From Gaeumannomyces sp. JS-464 (lineage: Eukaryota > Ascomycota > Sordariomycetes > Magnaporthales > Magnaporthaceae): a stretch of DNA of 64,000 bases. Where the stretch lies: the NCBI GenBank assembly GCA_002197995.1, contig NGZR01000004.1, positions 4,774,001-4,838,000 of the forward strand. The letters run 5' to 3'. Shown here piece by piece: positions 21,969 to 33,299 of this stretch (position 1 is its first letter; each line of letters begins with the position of its first letter). A model generated the notes under the pieces. It worked only from the letters and a program-made list of their open reading frames with translations, ran no database searches and had not been told where the DNA came from. Both the position numbers and the translations under genes were made by a program.

Positions 21969-23428
21969 ACGTGGGTTATTACTAAATGCTACACATTAGC
22001 GAATGCTATATTTAAACGCGATTTTCCAGTTAATCGACGCGTATGCAACTTAATAACGCTAGTAATCCATTTAAACTATTTAAAACATATATATATTAAA
22101 CATTTTTACTTTTTTTTTAACAAATGCGCGTATTATGTCCGGTTTTACCGCAAGTGTTATATTTGTTAATAAAATGCCGTCGCCTTTTTTTAAACTTTTT
22201 TAATCGCGTACTTTTTACTATAATTATTTATTTAACTTTTACAGTTTAAAACATTTCGTATTTCGTTTATAATAAATAACTTTTTTAATTAAACACGTGT
22301 TTTTTTTAGCTTTTCGGCGTTTGTTTAATACTTCGTTCGCTTTTTTAACGTAAAACATTTGGCTTAAAAAAAGCTATTTTATGTATAATCGCTTTCGCTT
22401 TTTTTGCAATTTAATTTACATTTATATAAATGGAAATTAAAAAACTGCTTTAATAGTTGGAAATCCGAGTTTTAATATGTTCGGATTGCGAAGTTGCTTT
22501 TTTAACTATTTTAAGCGTTTTAAAAATTTAAAGTTTAAAGTTGTTTAAAAGCGTTTTTAAAAAAGGTAAAGTTCGTAGCTTTATATTTAGCTTTTTTAAA
22601 ACAAATTTAAATTAAAAAAAAAGCAAAGCTAGCTTTTTAAAAGCCTTTTTAAATATTTTTTTCGGTTATAAAATTAAAAAATGCCGTTTTAAACGTTAAA
22701 AAGAATTTAATTTTAATTCCGTAATTAACGTATAATTTTATTAAATTTTCGATTTGTTAACCGTACGCTCGTTTTATTAAATTAAAATATTTAACGCTAA
22801 ACGGTTAAAAAAGTAAAACGAATATAAAAGTATATAAAGCGTAATAATGTTATATTTTTAATAATAAAGCTCGAAATTTATTAAATAGTAACTTTTATAA
22901 CCGTTTAGCATTAATAAACGATAGGATTTTATAAAACGAGTTGTAATTTGTTTATTAAAATATTAAATCCATTTTAAACTAAATTCGTTTATAATCCACT
23001 TGTTAACGCTCGTTATAATAACTTAATTACGTGGAAAATCTGTTTTTTTAATACCAATTAGTTACATAATATTGCTTTTTAATAATAATTAAAGGAAAAA
23101 CCGTTTAACCGTAACAATTAACTTTTTAAATAATTATAACTTATTTCCGGTTGCTAAACTGGATTAGTTTTGCTTTATTACAGCTTTTTAATATTATAAT
23201 AATTATAACAGCGGCGATTATGCTTATAAAAAAGCCGGTTATATTAAAATTGTAAATATTATTATTTTAAATGCTATGTTTATTTATAATGTTTTATATA
23301 AAGTCGAACCACGTAAAAACGAGTTTAGGATTTTCGCTTTTAGCTTTTTAATAATCGTATTTTCGAATTTAACGCGTGCCGAGTTTTTTACGGCGTTTAA
23401 TAAACTTTTCGATTTAGCATTTGCCAAT
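21969..23428 (-). mobile_element. Fot1/pogo-type transposon, copy 2 (first part; split by element D)
   Basis: This is the reverse complement of the transposase region of copy 1. For example, the AGCGGCGATTATGCTTATAAAAAAGC stretch near 23208 is the inverse of 19570-19600. The left end is at 21969. The copy is interrupted at 23428 by element D and resumes at 38589, ending ...AAACCACGT near 38979. The target duplication is CCAAT (23424-23428) versus CCGAT (38584-38588). All coding capacity is lost. Confidence 0.7.
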
Positions 23429-23885
23429 TATTACAACTAGCTAGCAAGCTTTTAAAAAAAGGGAGCTTTATAAAAGTGGGCAAACTTATAAAAAATATAC
23501 GTTACTTCGCACTTATTTTACGTAACTTAAAAAGTAATATGTTTAATACGAACATAATAAGTAAAACGTTAAAAAAGTAATAATACATTTGTTATAAACA
23601 TAACAAACATAGCATTTAAAGCTAAATAATATCTTTGTTATAAATATATTAAACATATTACTTAATTCGCGAAGCGGGCAACTAGTATAAAAAGGAATGG
23701 TTTTTTACCGTTTTAAATAACTTTTAATTAAAACTTCGGCATTAGTTAATTTAAATTAATTTTTAAACATATTTTAAAGCAAGTAATTAAATCGTTTTTT
23801 AATTACGTGTTTTTTTGCAAACTAACTTAGTAATACTATTTTTTTTAAAGTGTTTTACTTTAAAAGCAAACTTTTAATTGTAACA
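23429..23885 (+). repeat. 5' LTR of element D
   Basis: It starts TATTACAACTAGC, a RIP form of TGTTACAAC, and ends AATTGTAACA. It shares the CATTAGTTAATTTAAATTA segment (about 23745) with all LTRs of this family. The primer-binding region TTTTAACTAATCC follows directly. Confidence 0.85.
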
Positions 23886-24281
23886 TTTTAACTAATCCTA
23901 TTTAACATTTCGTTAAAAAAAATAATGTAATTATAACCAACAGTAGCAAAAAGCTTAAAAAGGAAAAAACTACAGTTTTTACTTTTAATAGTATTAAATA
24001 CAATTTAAAAAAAGCTATTAACACGGCTAGCTTTTTTAAATTTATAACGAATGGAATCGTTAAAAGCTAAACCGAAATAAAGCAGCTTATTACAAAACTA
24101 GTATTTTTCGAAGCACTTATCGCAATCCGAGCGTATAAATTCCCGTTTTTAAACCTTTACGAAAAGGAAAACAGCGAGTTTAAAACGTTTTTAACCGAAT
24201 GCAAAAGCTATTTTAAATTTTACAAACAGCAATTTGTAAGCGAAAATTAAAAGGTTATTTACGTTGTTATTAAGTTAAACG
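23886..24281 (+). pseudogene. gag: Element D gag, 5' part
   Basis: Gag leader and N-terminal part corresponding to KTTxxLKYNG...FxxFLTECK of the better preserved gag at 2633-2388 (here ...FKTFLTECKSYF near 24185-24215). It is cut at 24281 by element C. The AAACG at its end is the target duplication. The gag continues at 32239. Confidence 0.75.
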
Positions 24282-24749
24282 TGTTACAATTAGCATGCAA
24301 GCCTTTAAAACACGGGGTAAAAAGGGTTTTAAACGGCGTTTTTCCCCCGCTTACGAATAAAGCTTACGTAATTAAAATGAATTTATAAATTTGTAAAAAC
24401 TTAAAACAAGGTATTAAATTTAAAAAGGATTTATAAATTTGTAAAAACCTAAAACAAAGCAACAAATTTAAAAAGAATTTATAAATTTGTAAAAACTAAA
24501 AACAAAATAACAAATCCCAAAATTAAAACGAGAAAAAAATCGTATATATAAAAAATGGATTTTTTATTGTTTTAAATACTTTTAATTAAAGTTTTAGCAT
24601 TAGTTAACTTAAATTAACCTTTAAGCATTTTTTAAAAAAGCAATTAAATTGTTTTTTAAGTTACGTATTCCTTTTATACTTAAACTAACGATATTGTTTT
24701 ATCCACCCCCGAAATGCCCTACTTTAAAAGCAAACCTTTAATTATAACA
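24282..24749 (+). repeat. 5' LTR of element C
   Basis: It carries about three tandem copies of a roughly 45-bp unit (GGATTTATAAATTTGTAAAAACCTAAAACA type, 24375-24510), also present in the 3' LTR. A TATATAAAA box lies near 24545. The LTR is followed by the primer-binding region TTTTAACTAATC. Confidence 0.88.
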
Positions 24750-24789
24750 TTTTAACTAATCTTATTTAATACTTTATTAAAAGAAAAAA

Positions 24790-25900
24790 TAATGCAATTA
24801 TAGCAAATAATAGCAAAAAGCTTAAAAAGGAAAAAACCACGGTTTTTACTTTTAACGGTATTAAGTACAACTTTAACGAAGCCGTTAATACGGCTAGCTT
24901 TTTTAAGCTTATAACGAACGAAATCGCTAAAAGCTAAACCGAAATAAAGCAATTTACTACGAAGTTAATATTTTTTAAAATACTTATCGCAATCCGAACG
25001 TACAAGTTCTCGTCCCCGAATTTTTATAAAAAAAACGGTAAATTTAAAACTTTTTTTACTAAATGCAAAACCTATTTTAAACTTTACAAAATAGCAATTT
25101 GTAAGCGAAAAATAAAAAGTCGTTTACGTTATTACCAAGCTGGACGGCAAAATGAAAAAATAGTTTTAACTAACTTAAAGCAACTATTTTAAAAGGTATA
25201 AAAATAGCTAAAAAAACTACCAAAATAATTTTCGCTAATTTCGAAACTTTCGGAAAAAAAAGTTGGAAAAGTGTTCGAAATAATCGACGAAACCCAAATC
25301 GCCGAAAAAAACCTGCTAGCTTTTAAATAGCGAAGGCCCGCAACCAAATACGCTGCAAACTTTTAACGAATTAATATTAAGCTAATTAAAGTAACGCTAC
25401 GTTAATATTGCATTTTTATAACGGATTGCGCGAAAACGTAAAAAATAAACTCGCAAAGCAAAATCGCCCAAAGTTTTTTACAAATTACGTTAAAAACGCG
25501 GTTCGTATTAGCAATAAATTATATAAACGATAATAAAAAAATAGTTTTAAAAATGCGGTATAAAAAAAAAGGTTAATTAAAAAAAGGTTAAATAATAACC
25601 TATTACAATTTACGAAACGCATTTAAAATTTATAAATTTTAATGCGGGAGCCGTTTATTAATAATAAAAGCAGTAAAAAAAACAAAAGTAAAATTCGAAA
25701 AACGGGAAATGTTTTAAATGCGGTTAAACCGGCCATATTAAAGCCAACTGTTTATAACAAGATAATAACCGCTAAGTAGTTAACTTTTAACGAGCGTAAA
25801 AAAGCCTAATATAAAAAGGATTATGTTTTAAATCGGCGTTTAACTAAACGTATTACTACGACGAATTATATGCCATATACCAGTTTAATAAAAAAGCTAT
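24790..25900 (+). pseudogene. gag: Element C gag
   Basis: The N-terminal part reads KLKKEKTTVFTFNGIKYNF..EAVNTASFFKL, clearly the same protein as the gag at 2633. The core contains the NGLRENVKNKLA segment near 25420-25450. A zinc knuckle near 25708-25755 reads CFKCG*TGHIKANC, with one stop, and the TYYYDELY box follows near 25850. Stops are frequent and all of the CAA/CAG-to-TAA/TAG kind. Confidence 0.8.
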
Positions 25901-26199
25901 TGGATAGTACTTTTAAAAACTGCGAAATATCGCTATGTTTAAAGCTATTAAAGTTATATACGATAGCGAAAAAAAGTAACGAATCGCTTTTAAGTTTACG
26001 AATTTAAAAGGAAAAGGTAATACCGTTTTTCGCTAAGCTTAAAAGGGGTAACTTTAGCAAGCGGTTTAAAAGAAAAGGAAGCTCGAAAAAAGCTTTTAAG
26101 CTAAACACACTTTTTTTAAAAGTTGGAAATTTTTAATACCGACGTTAAAATAAACCAAAACGGCTAAAACCTCGAAACGGCCGAGTTTTAAAAACGAGC

Positions 26200-29100
26200 A
26201 AAGGGTTTAAACGGCGTAACTTTTATATTTATAACCCGCGAAAAAGCAAAAAGCTAAAAAAGCCAGCGTACCTTTACACCCCTCGACGTTTCGGAGTGTT
26301 TTTAAAACGTTAAGGTTTTAAAACACCCCGAAAAACCGTTATATTACGCCACTTTGGCGGACGGAAATAACGGTTAACCTTTATTATAGTTTAACGACTA
26401 GTAGGAAATTAAATACGCTAGTTATAGGTTTAATAACGTAAACGAGCTAAGCAAAGCTACGCTAAACTTTAAAAATTACCCTAGTAGTAATTTGGAACAT
26501 TTTAAACATTTATACTTTTTTAAGCAAAATGCATTTATAAAAAATGCAAGTTTTATTTACAACTTAAACTTAAATACGATTTCTTTTTACGAAAATTAAA
26601 AAACGAATTTAAAATTAAGCCCCGTTTAGCATTTCAATTACTACGGTAAAAACTAGCCCAAATCGGCAGGTTTACCGCAGTTTTTAAACCTAACGAACGG
26701 TATTTAATACTATAGTTATTAAAACGCTCGATTAAGGAAAGTGCGAAATTAAAAAGTGCAAAATGTATATAGCATAAAAAGCGGAAGTTTAGCGTTAAAA
26801 GATCGCGCGAATGTATATCCCGTTTAACTTGGATAAAAAAACAAACGCATGGTATTTGTTTTTTTTAATTAAAAAACTAAACGAATTACCTAAACGGAAA
26901 GCACGGTATAAAAAAAAACCGATAAAAACCTTCGCGATAGTAAAATCGAATTAATTATACGATTTATTAACGTTTCGAATGGAATATTAAAAAAAAAGGT
27001 TAAAATAATAATCGATTACGAAATATAAAACAATTATATATTATTATAAGCGGTTAAACGGTATAAAATCCTTATAAAACGGAAATATTAACCGTATTAA
27101 TTAAAAACGGTCGAAGAAATACCTATCGTTTATAATAAAAAATAAATCGACCGAAAAACACGATTAGTAATATTACGCACCCAAAATAGGGAAAATGTTA
27201 TTATTATATTGGACGAGCTAAATATATAAAAAAAACGTTATTTTCGAAATCTTTTAGTTTAAAAAAAATAACTTAAGGATAAATTAAACCACCGGCTAAA
27301 TTTAATAAAAAAAGCTATAAATAACTAAAACGGTTTACTAATTACGAACTTTAAACCGTAAATATAAAAAGTAATAAAAAAAGTTATAACGGTAATAGGA
27401 TTTAATAATTCACGCTTGCATTTAACGTTAACGAATATACGATTATTTAAAATGGAAAGCGATTAAAATAACTAAATTAACACTAATAAACGGTTCGCAA
27501 ATGTTTTAAAAAAAATATATATAATATACGGGAAATTGTTTAAAAAAAACCTAAAAACGGTGCTTTTTAAATATAAACCGTTCGATTTTAAAATTAAGTT
27601 TAAACTAAAAATATAATTTAAATATTAAAAGCTGTACTAGCTTAGCTTTTAGTAATAAAAAGTGCTAAAAAAAACAGTTAAAAAAAACCTACGAAAAAAG
27701 CACGTTAAACCTTTTAATTTTTCGGTAAAACACGGGGTTTTATAATAAAAAAAAAGAAAAACGGAACGAAGTAAATATATGTCGATTACCGCCTATTAAA
27801 TAAAACTACGATAAAAAATCGGTATTTTTTACCTTTTATTAACGAATTACAAAATAAGCTCGGTAAAGCTTAGTATTTTACGGTTTTAAACTTACGGAAA
27901 GCTTATAACTTAATACGAATTAAAAATGGCTAAAAATGGCTAACAATTTTTAAAACAAAGTTTAAATGTTACGAATTTTTAATAATAACCTTTGGTTTTA
28001 CTAATGCATTAATTACGTTTTAAAAAATAATTAATTATATATTGCGAAAGTGTTTCGACGTTTTTGTTTTTACATATTTAAACGATATTTTAATTGTTTC
28101 GAAAACGATAAAAAAAAGCATAAATAGCACGTATATAAAATGCTTTAAAAGTTGTTTAACGTAAAACTTTTTATTAAACCAAAAAAGTGCGAATAGCAGA
28201 TATAAAAAATCGCTTTTTTAAAGTTCGTAATTACACTTGGACAGGTTTATATGGACTTTAAAAAAGTCGAAAAAGTTAAAAAGTGGCTTATATTTAAAAA
28301 CGTTACGAAAGTACGAATGTTTTTAGGATTTTTAAACTTTTACAAACGGTTTATCCGTAGTTATAGCAAAATCGTTATATTATTTACGAACTTTATTAAA
28401 AATGTAAAAAAAAACGTGTTAAAATACCGCTTTATTACATAATAAACCAAAAAATTTAACAGTTTAAGCACTTCGTGCTTAAACCTTTTGGCACCACTAT
28501 ATATTAAACCCGAAACCCTTGTAGCTAGCGCTTTAAACGACCTCGTTACACTATCCCCCTTTTAAAAAAGCCGCGTTTTTAAAAGCTTAATAGTGGAAAC
28601 CGCGGTACGCTTTTTTTTGGAAAGTTCGGCTCCGGCTATCACTTCGTTTCGGCATAACGCACCCATTGGATTGTTACGCTGCTTTACTTAGCGCTTTGTC
28701 GAAAATATAATAATATACGTCGTGTTAAAACCCCCAATTCTTATAACTTGTTAAACATCTCTTTTAACGCCACGCTTCGTAAAGCCGTGCGCTTTAAAAT
28801 GGATGCACCTTTTTAGCATGCTGGGGCTTAAAGTTTAGGATAAAGCACGCCGACTTACGTGCAAGCACGTGTTATGCAAAATTGTAAGCGTTACGAAAGC
28901 CCCACCTCGTTACCCCTTTTTTAAAGCCATGCTTTTATAAAAGCAAGCGATAATAGCTAGGTTCGAACCAATACCACCCACGAAGTGCTTAAATAATGTA
29001 AAAAGGACGTGCTAAAGTACCGCTTTATTACATAAACTAAAAGATTTAACAGTTTAAGCACTTCGTGTTTAAACCTTTTAGCACTACTGTATATTAAGCC

Positions 29101-30966
29101 CTAAAACTTTTATAATTAACGTTTTAAACGACCCCGTTATAAAAAACAATTACTAGTTTTATTAAAAAGGGTAAAAATAAAGGGCTTTTAAGCAATTACG
29201 GAACGCCGCCGTAAAAAAACCAGTATTAGCACTTTTAAACTTAAAAAAACCTTTCGAAATTAAAACCAACGCGTTAAATTACGCGATCGGCGGTTAACTC
29301 GGATAATAAAACGATTAAAAACGGTTGCACTTTTATGCGTTTTTTTCGCAAAAGTTAAATAAATTTAAATTAAATTATTAAATTTATATTAAAAAACTTT
29401 TAACAATTATTTAAGCATTTTAAAAGTGGCGACCACACTTTTATAAAACCAAACATTAAATTATAATAAATATAAACTATAAAAATTTAACACACTTTAT
29501 TATTAGTAAAAACTTAAATAAACGATAAGTTTGTTAAAATAAATTTTTGCAAAATTATAACATCCGGATTAAGTACTGGAAAAAGTCGGAAAGCGGCCGA
29601 ACGAATGCTTTAAGCTGACGACCGGACCATTAGATCGTAGTACTTAAAAAAACACGGGTAATTTTAACAAAAAAATTAAACGGGTTTTTTGTTTTAATAT
29701 AAAGGATATTCGCTAAAACGGTTTAATAAGGAAAAGTTTAAACCCTAAAAAAATTTAAAAAATTTATAACCAAATAGTATATAACTATTAAAACGTAATT
29801 AAAACGTGGAAAAGGTTGTAATAATACCACGAGTTCGTGGAAACTCGAGCTAAAATATAAAACGTAATAAAAAATTGCGAAAATTGCGTTAAAATAAAGC
29901 TAATAAGTATAAACTATATAAGCTTTTACGACTTTTACTAGCATTTAACAAAGCAAAGCAAAAAGTTATTAAAATTTCGTTATTAAACTTTTTTAATTTA
30001 AAAAGCTTATAATTAAAATTAAATATAATAATGTATTAGTAATAATGGATAAGTTTACCAAATATGCTTTATTTTTATTATAAAAAAAGCAACGACGTTA
30101 TAAAGCTAGCGTACGTTTTTATTAAACACATAATAGCGGAATATAGTACGTTAAACCGCCTAATTACGAATAAAAATAAGCTATTTATAAGCAAGTTTTA
30201 AAAAGGGCTTATAAATAAGCTAAAAGTAAAATATTCCTTATTTACAATTTACCATTTTTAAACAAATAAATAAACGAAACGGATAAATTAAACCATAAAG
30301 TAATATTTACGTTATTACGTTAATTATAAATAAAATAACTAAATACAATTATTTTTTATAGTTTAATTCGTTTATAATAGTTTAATTTATAAAAGCATAG
30401 GAATTACACCGTTTTATATAAACTACGGATTTACGTTTACGGCGTATAAAAAACTTAAAATAGGAAAACATGCTATAATAGCGGAAATACAAATAACGGA
30501 ATTTACTAAATTGCATAAACATATTTAAATAAAGCTAAAAAAGTTGCGATACCGCATAATTACTTAAACAAACAAAAAAAATTGAAAACCCGATTTTTAA
30601 AAAGGGAAATAGCGTTTATCTTTTTTAACGCAATATTAAAACAAAACGACCGAGCGATAAGCTAAATTATAAAAAACTAGGATTTTTTAAAGTGTTAAAA
30701 AAAGTTTCGAACGTAAATTACAAACTCCGGTTACTATTAATTATAAAATCCCACCCGGTTTTTTATATTTCCTTATTCGAACTAGCGTTATTAGGCTTTA
30801 AAAGCGACGAGTTAAGAGAAATCGATGTAAAGTAAAAGTACGATATCGAAAAAATCTTAAACTATAAGTTAAAATATAAGCTTAAAAAGTACTTAATTAA
30901 ATGGAAAAAGTACGGCCACGAAAAAAACACGTGGGAAAAAGTAACAAATTTTAAACATTGTTAAAA
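26200..30966 (+). pseudogene. pol: Element C pol with C-terminal chromodomain
   Basis: Protease-like text precedes RT. RT covers about 27700-28400, with the catalytic box TYLNDILIV at 28071-28097 (YLDD changed to YLND). The connection domain (FLGFLNFYKRFI at 28320-28360) is cut by a miniature LTR element and resumes at 29147. RNase H follows: FEIKTNALNYAI near 29250 and FYAFFSQKLN near 29335. Integrase contains NNVLVIMDKFTKYALFL near 30030-30080 and a DR/N-L-I-T-N-K-N-K-L-F-ISKF piece near 30160-30200. A chromodomain at about 30825-30966 reads YDIEKILNYKL...KKYLIKWKKYGHEKNTWE. The enzyme set is complete in order but not expressible. Confidence 0.85.
28403..29141 (-). mobile_element. Miniature LTR element (TRIM-like), 739 bp, nested in element C pol
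   Basis: Two direct terminal repeats, 28403-28550 (148 bp) and 28997-29141 (145 bp), start TGTAAAA and end GTTACA or its RIP form GTTATA. They are flanked by a perfect 5-bp duplication AAAAA (28398-28402, 29142-29146). Element D has an uninterrupted AAAAACAATTAC at the homologous place (about 35475). Read on the minus strand, the internal part ends in a polypurine run AAAAGGGGGATAG exactly before the left repeat, as a 3' LTR requires. Near the other repeat lies TGGTATTGGTTCGAACC (28961-28977 inverted), which may be a primer site or a Pol III B-box-like sequence. It has no coding capacity. It is less RIP-damaged than its host element. Confidence 0.75.
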
Positions 30967-31767
30967 ACTTTTTGCGAAATACCGTTAGCGGTTATTGCAA
31001 AAAAAAGTTAGCGTAAATAACGCAAAAAGAAGTGTTTCGGGTTAGGTTTAAAACACGCACATTAAAACAACTTACCAAAGTTAAACAAAGCTAAAAGGTT
31101 AAAGTTAGGAGTGATTTCAAAACCGGCTTAGCCCGGAAAAAAAAAAGGAAGTTCGGGAGCGAGCAAGTGTAAGGGTACGGCGAAAGCCTCCCCGGCTCCC
31201 CTTTTTGCGTTAACCTTTTTACGTTTTACCCGTTTTAATTCCTTTATAGCGTTAATACCGCGCCAAAAAGCGCGCATTTTCTTTTTAACCACATTTTTTT
31301 TGCGTTTTTAAACGTTTAATGCGAACGTTGGTAATAAAAAGCTCCCGTTTTACGGCACCGCGCTTTTCCTTTTTTGCTTTTAACTCGGCTTCCAATTTTG
31401 CGTGTTATTTTCCGATTTTTCGAAATTGCGCGGGAAAAAGGCCTAAAATGTTACAACCCGAACAGTTCCGATTAAAGCATTTTACGCACCGTGATAAATC
31501 CTAAAATAAAGCTTCGCACTTTTCACGTTTTAGGATTTCGTAACAAAAAAAACAAAAAAGCGTTTTGATAAAAGAAAAAACAATTTAAGCGAGCAAGTTT
31601 TTGCGCTAAAAGGTTTTTTTCGCGAAAAGACGTTTTCGCACTCGGCCGGACATTTCGTTAATTAAAAAAAAAAGGGAAATGGTAAAAAAGGAAAGTACTT
31701 ACTAACTATCGAGGAGCGAAGCAGCAAGTTGTGGCTAAAAGGACTTAGCTTAAAAAAGGAAACCTAA
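30967..31767 (+). other. Element C 3' region between chromodomain and LTR
   Basis: About 800 bp after the pol stop. A 61-codon open piece (31319-31504) contains FAFNSASNFACYF and PKMLQPEQFRLKHFTHRDKS. The counterpart in element D (37570-37900) contains AFNSAST and PKMSQRERP, so a small protein was once shared by both. Two C-x2-C-like positions may have existed, but I cannot identify a family. A purine-rich tract (AAAAAAGGAAACC) precedes the LTR. Confidence 0.5.
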
Positions 31768-32238
31768 TATTACAATTAGCATGCAAGCTTTTAAAATACG
31801 GGGTAAAAAGGGTTTTAAACGGCGCTTTTACCCCGCTTACGAACAAAGCTTACGTAACTAAAATAAATTTGTAAATTTGTAAAAACTTAAAACAAAGTAA
31901 CAAATTTAAAAAGGATTTGTGGATTTATAAAAACGTAAAATAAAGTAACAAATTTAAAAGGGATTTATGGATTTGTAAAAACTTAAAACAAGGTAATAAA
32001 TTTTAAAACCAGCACGGGAAAAAGAATCGTGTATATAAAAGATAAATTTCCTATTATTTTAAAAACTGTTAATTAAAACTTCGGCATTAGTTAATTTAAA
32101 TTAGCTTTTAAGCATCCCCTAAAGCAAGCAATTAAATTATCCTTTTAAATTACGTGTTCCTTTTGTATTTAAACCAGCGATCCTATTTTATTTACCTTTA
32201 AAGCGCTTTATTTTAAAAGCAAACCTTTAATTGTAATA
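31768..32238 (+). repeat. 3' LTR of element C
   Basis: The LTR is 471 bp, colinear with 24282-24749, including the tandem 45-bp units. It starts TATTACAATTAGC, with RIP of the second base, and ends TTGTAATA, with RIP of the penultimate C. Confidence 0.9.
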
Positions 32239-33150
32239 AAACGGCAAAATGAAAAAATGGTTTTAACCAATTTGGAACGACTATTTTAATAAATATAAAA
32301 AAAGCTAAAAAACTATTAAAATTATTTTCGCTAACTTCGAAATTTTCGGAAAAAAAATTAAAAAAGTGTTTAAAATAATCGATAAACTTAAATCGCTAAA
32401 AGAAATTTGCTAGTTTTTAAGCAATAAAAAGCCGCGGCTAAAATACGCCGCGAACTTTTAACGAATTAGCATTAAACTTAATTAAAACAATACCACGTTA
32501 ATATTACATTTTTACAACGGGTTACGCGAAAACGTAAAAAATAAACTTGCAAAATAAAATTGCTTAAAGTTTTTTACGAATTACGTTTAAAACGCGGTCC
32601 GTATTAATAATAAACTATACGAATTATAATAAAAAAAAAAGGATATAATTTTAAAAATGTAGCATAAATTAACAAAGCTAACCAAAAAAAGCAAAATAAT
32701 AACCTATTACGGTTTATAAAACGCATTTAAACTTTATAAATTTTAATGCGAAAGCCGTTTATTAGTAATAAAAGCAATAAAAAAAGCAAAAGTAAAACTC
32801 GAAAAACGGGAAATGCTTTAAATGCGGTTAAATTAGCCATATTAAAACAAACTGCTTTTAATAAAATAACGACCGCTAAATAACCAATTTTTAACGAACG
32901 CAAAAAGCCCGATATAAAAGGATTATGTTTTAAATTAGCGTTTAATTGGATATATATTATAATAAATTGTATACCACATACTAATTTAATAAAAAAGCCA
33001 TTAAATAATACTTTTAAAAACCACGAAATATCGTTATATTTAAAACTATTAAAATTAAGTATAATAATAAACGCAAGCAACGTATTGCTTTTAAATTTAC
33101 GGATTTAAAAAAATTATAACATTTATCGCTAAGTTTAAAAAAGGGTAATT
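32239..33150 (+). pseudogene. gag: Element D gag, 3' part
   Basis: It continues the gag interrupted at 24281, colinear with element C from 25143 onward. The zinc-knuckle remnant near 32815-32860 reads KCFKCG*ISHIKTNC. There are many stops and single-base deletions relative to element C. Confidence 0.75.
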
Positions 33151-33299
33151 TTAACAAGCGATTCGGAAAAAAAAGCTTAAAAGGAACTTTTAAACTAAAC
33201 ACACCTTTTTCGAAAAACGGAAAATTTCGACACCGACGTAAAACTGGAAAAAAATAAGCCAAACATTACTACCGTTTAATTTTAAAAAACGCAAAGCTA

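Larger units (their letters stand above)
24282..32238 (+). mobile_element. Element C: Ty3/Gypsy chromovirus, RIP-inactivated, inserted in element D
   Basis: LTRs are 24282-24749 and 31768-32238 (about 470 bp), running from TGTTACAATTAGCATGCAAGC to TAATTRTAAYA. A perfect target duplication AAACG lies at 24277-24281 and 32239-32243, inside the gag of element D. The internal part holds gag, protease, RT, RNase H, integrase and chromodomain. A 739-bp miniature LTR element is nested in pol. Total length is 7957 bp. All frames are broken by RIP-type stops and small indels. Confidence 0.92.

Noticed and set aside
24285..24520. Centromere-type satellite
   Set aside because: The three 45-bp units are part of the element C LTR and occur in both LTR copies.
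28955..28980. tRNA gene suggested by GGTTCGAACC
   Set aside because: The distance from TTC to any CCA-like end does not fit a tRNA, no cloverleaf can be drawn around it, and GGTTCGAACC is self-complementary, so it fits by chance on both strands.
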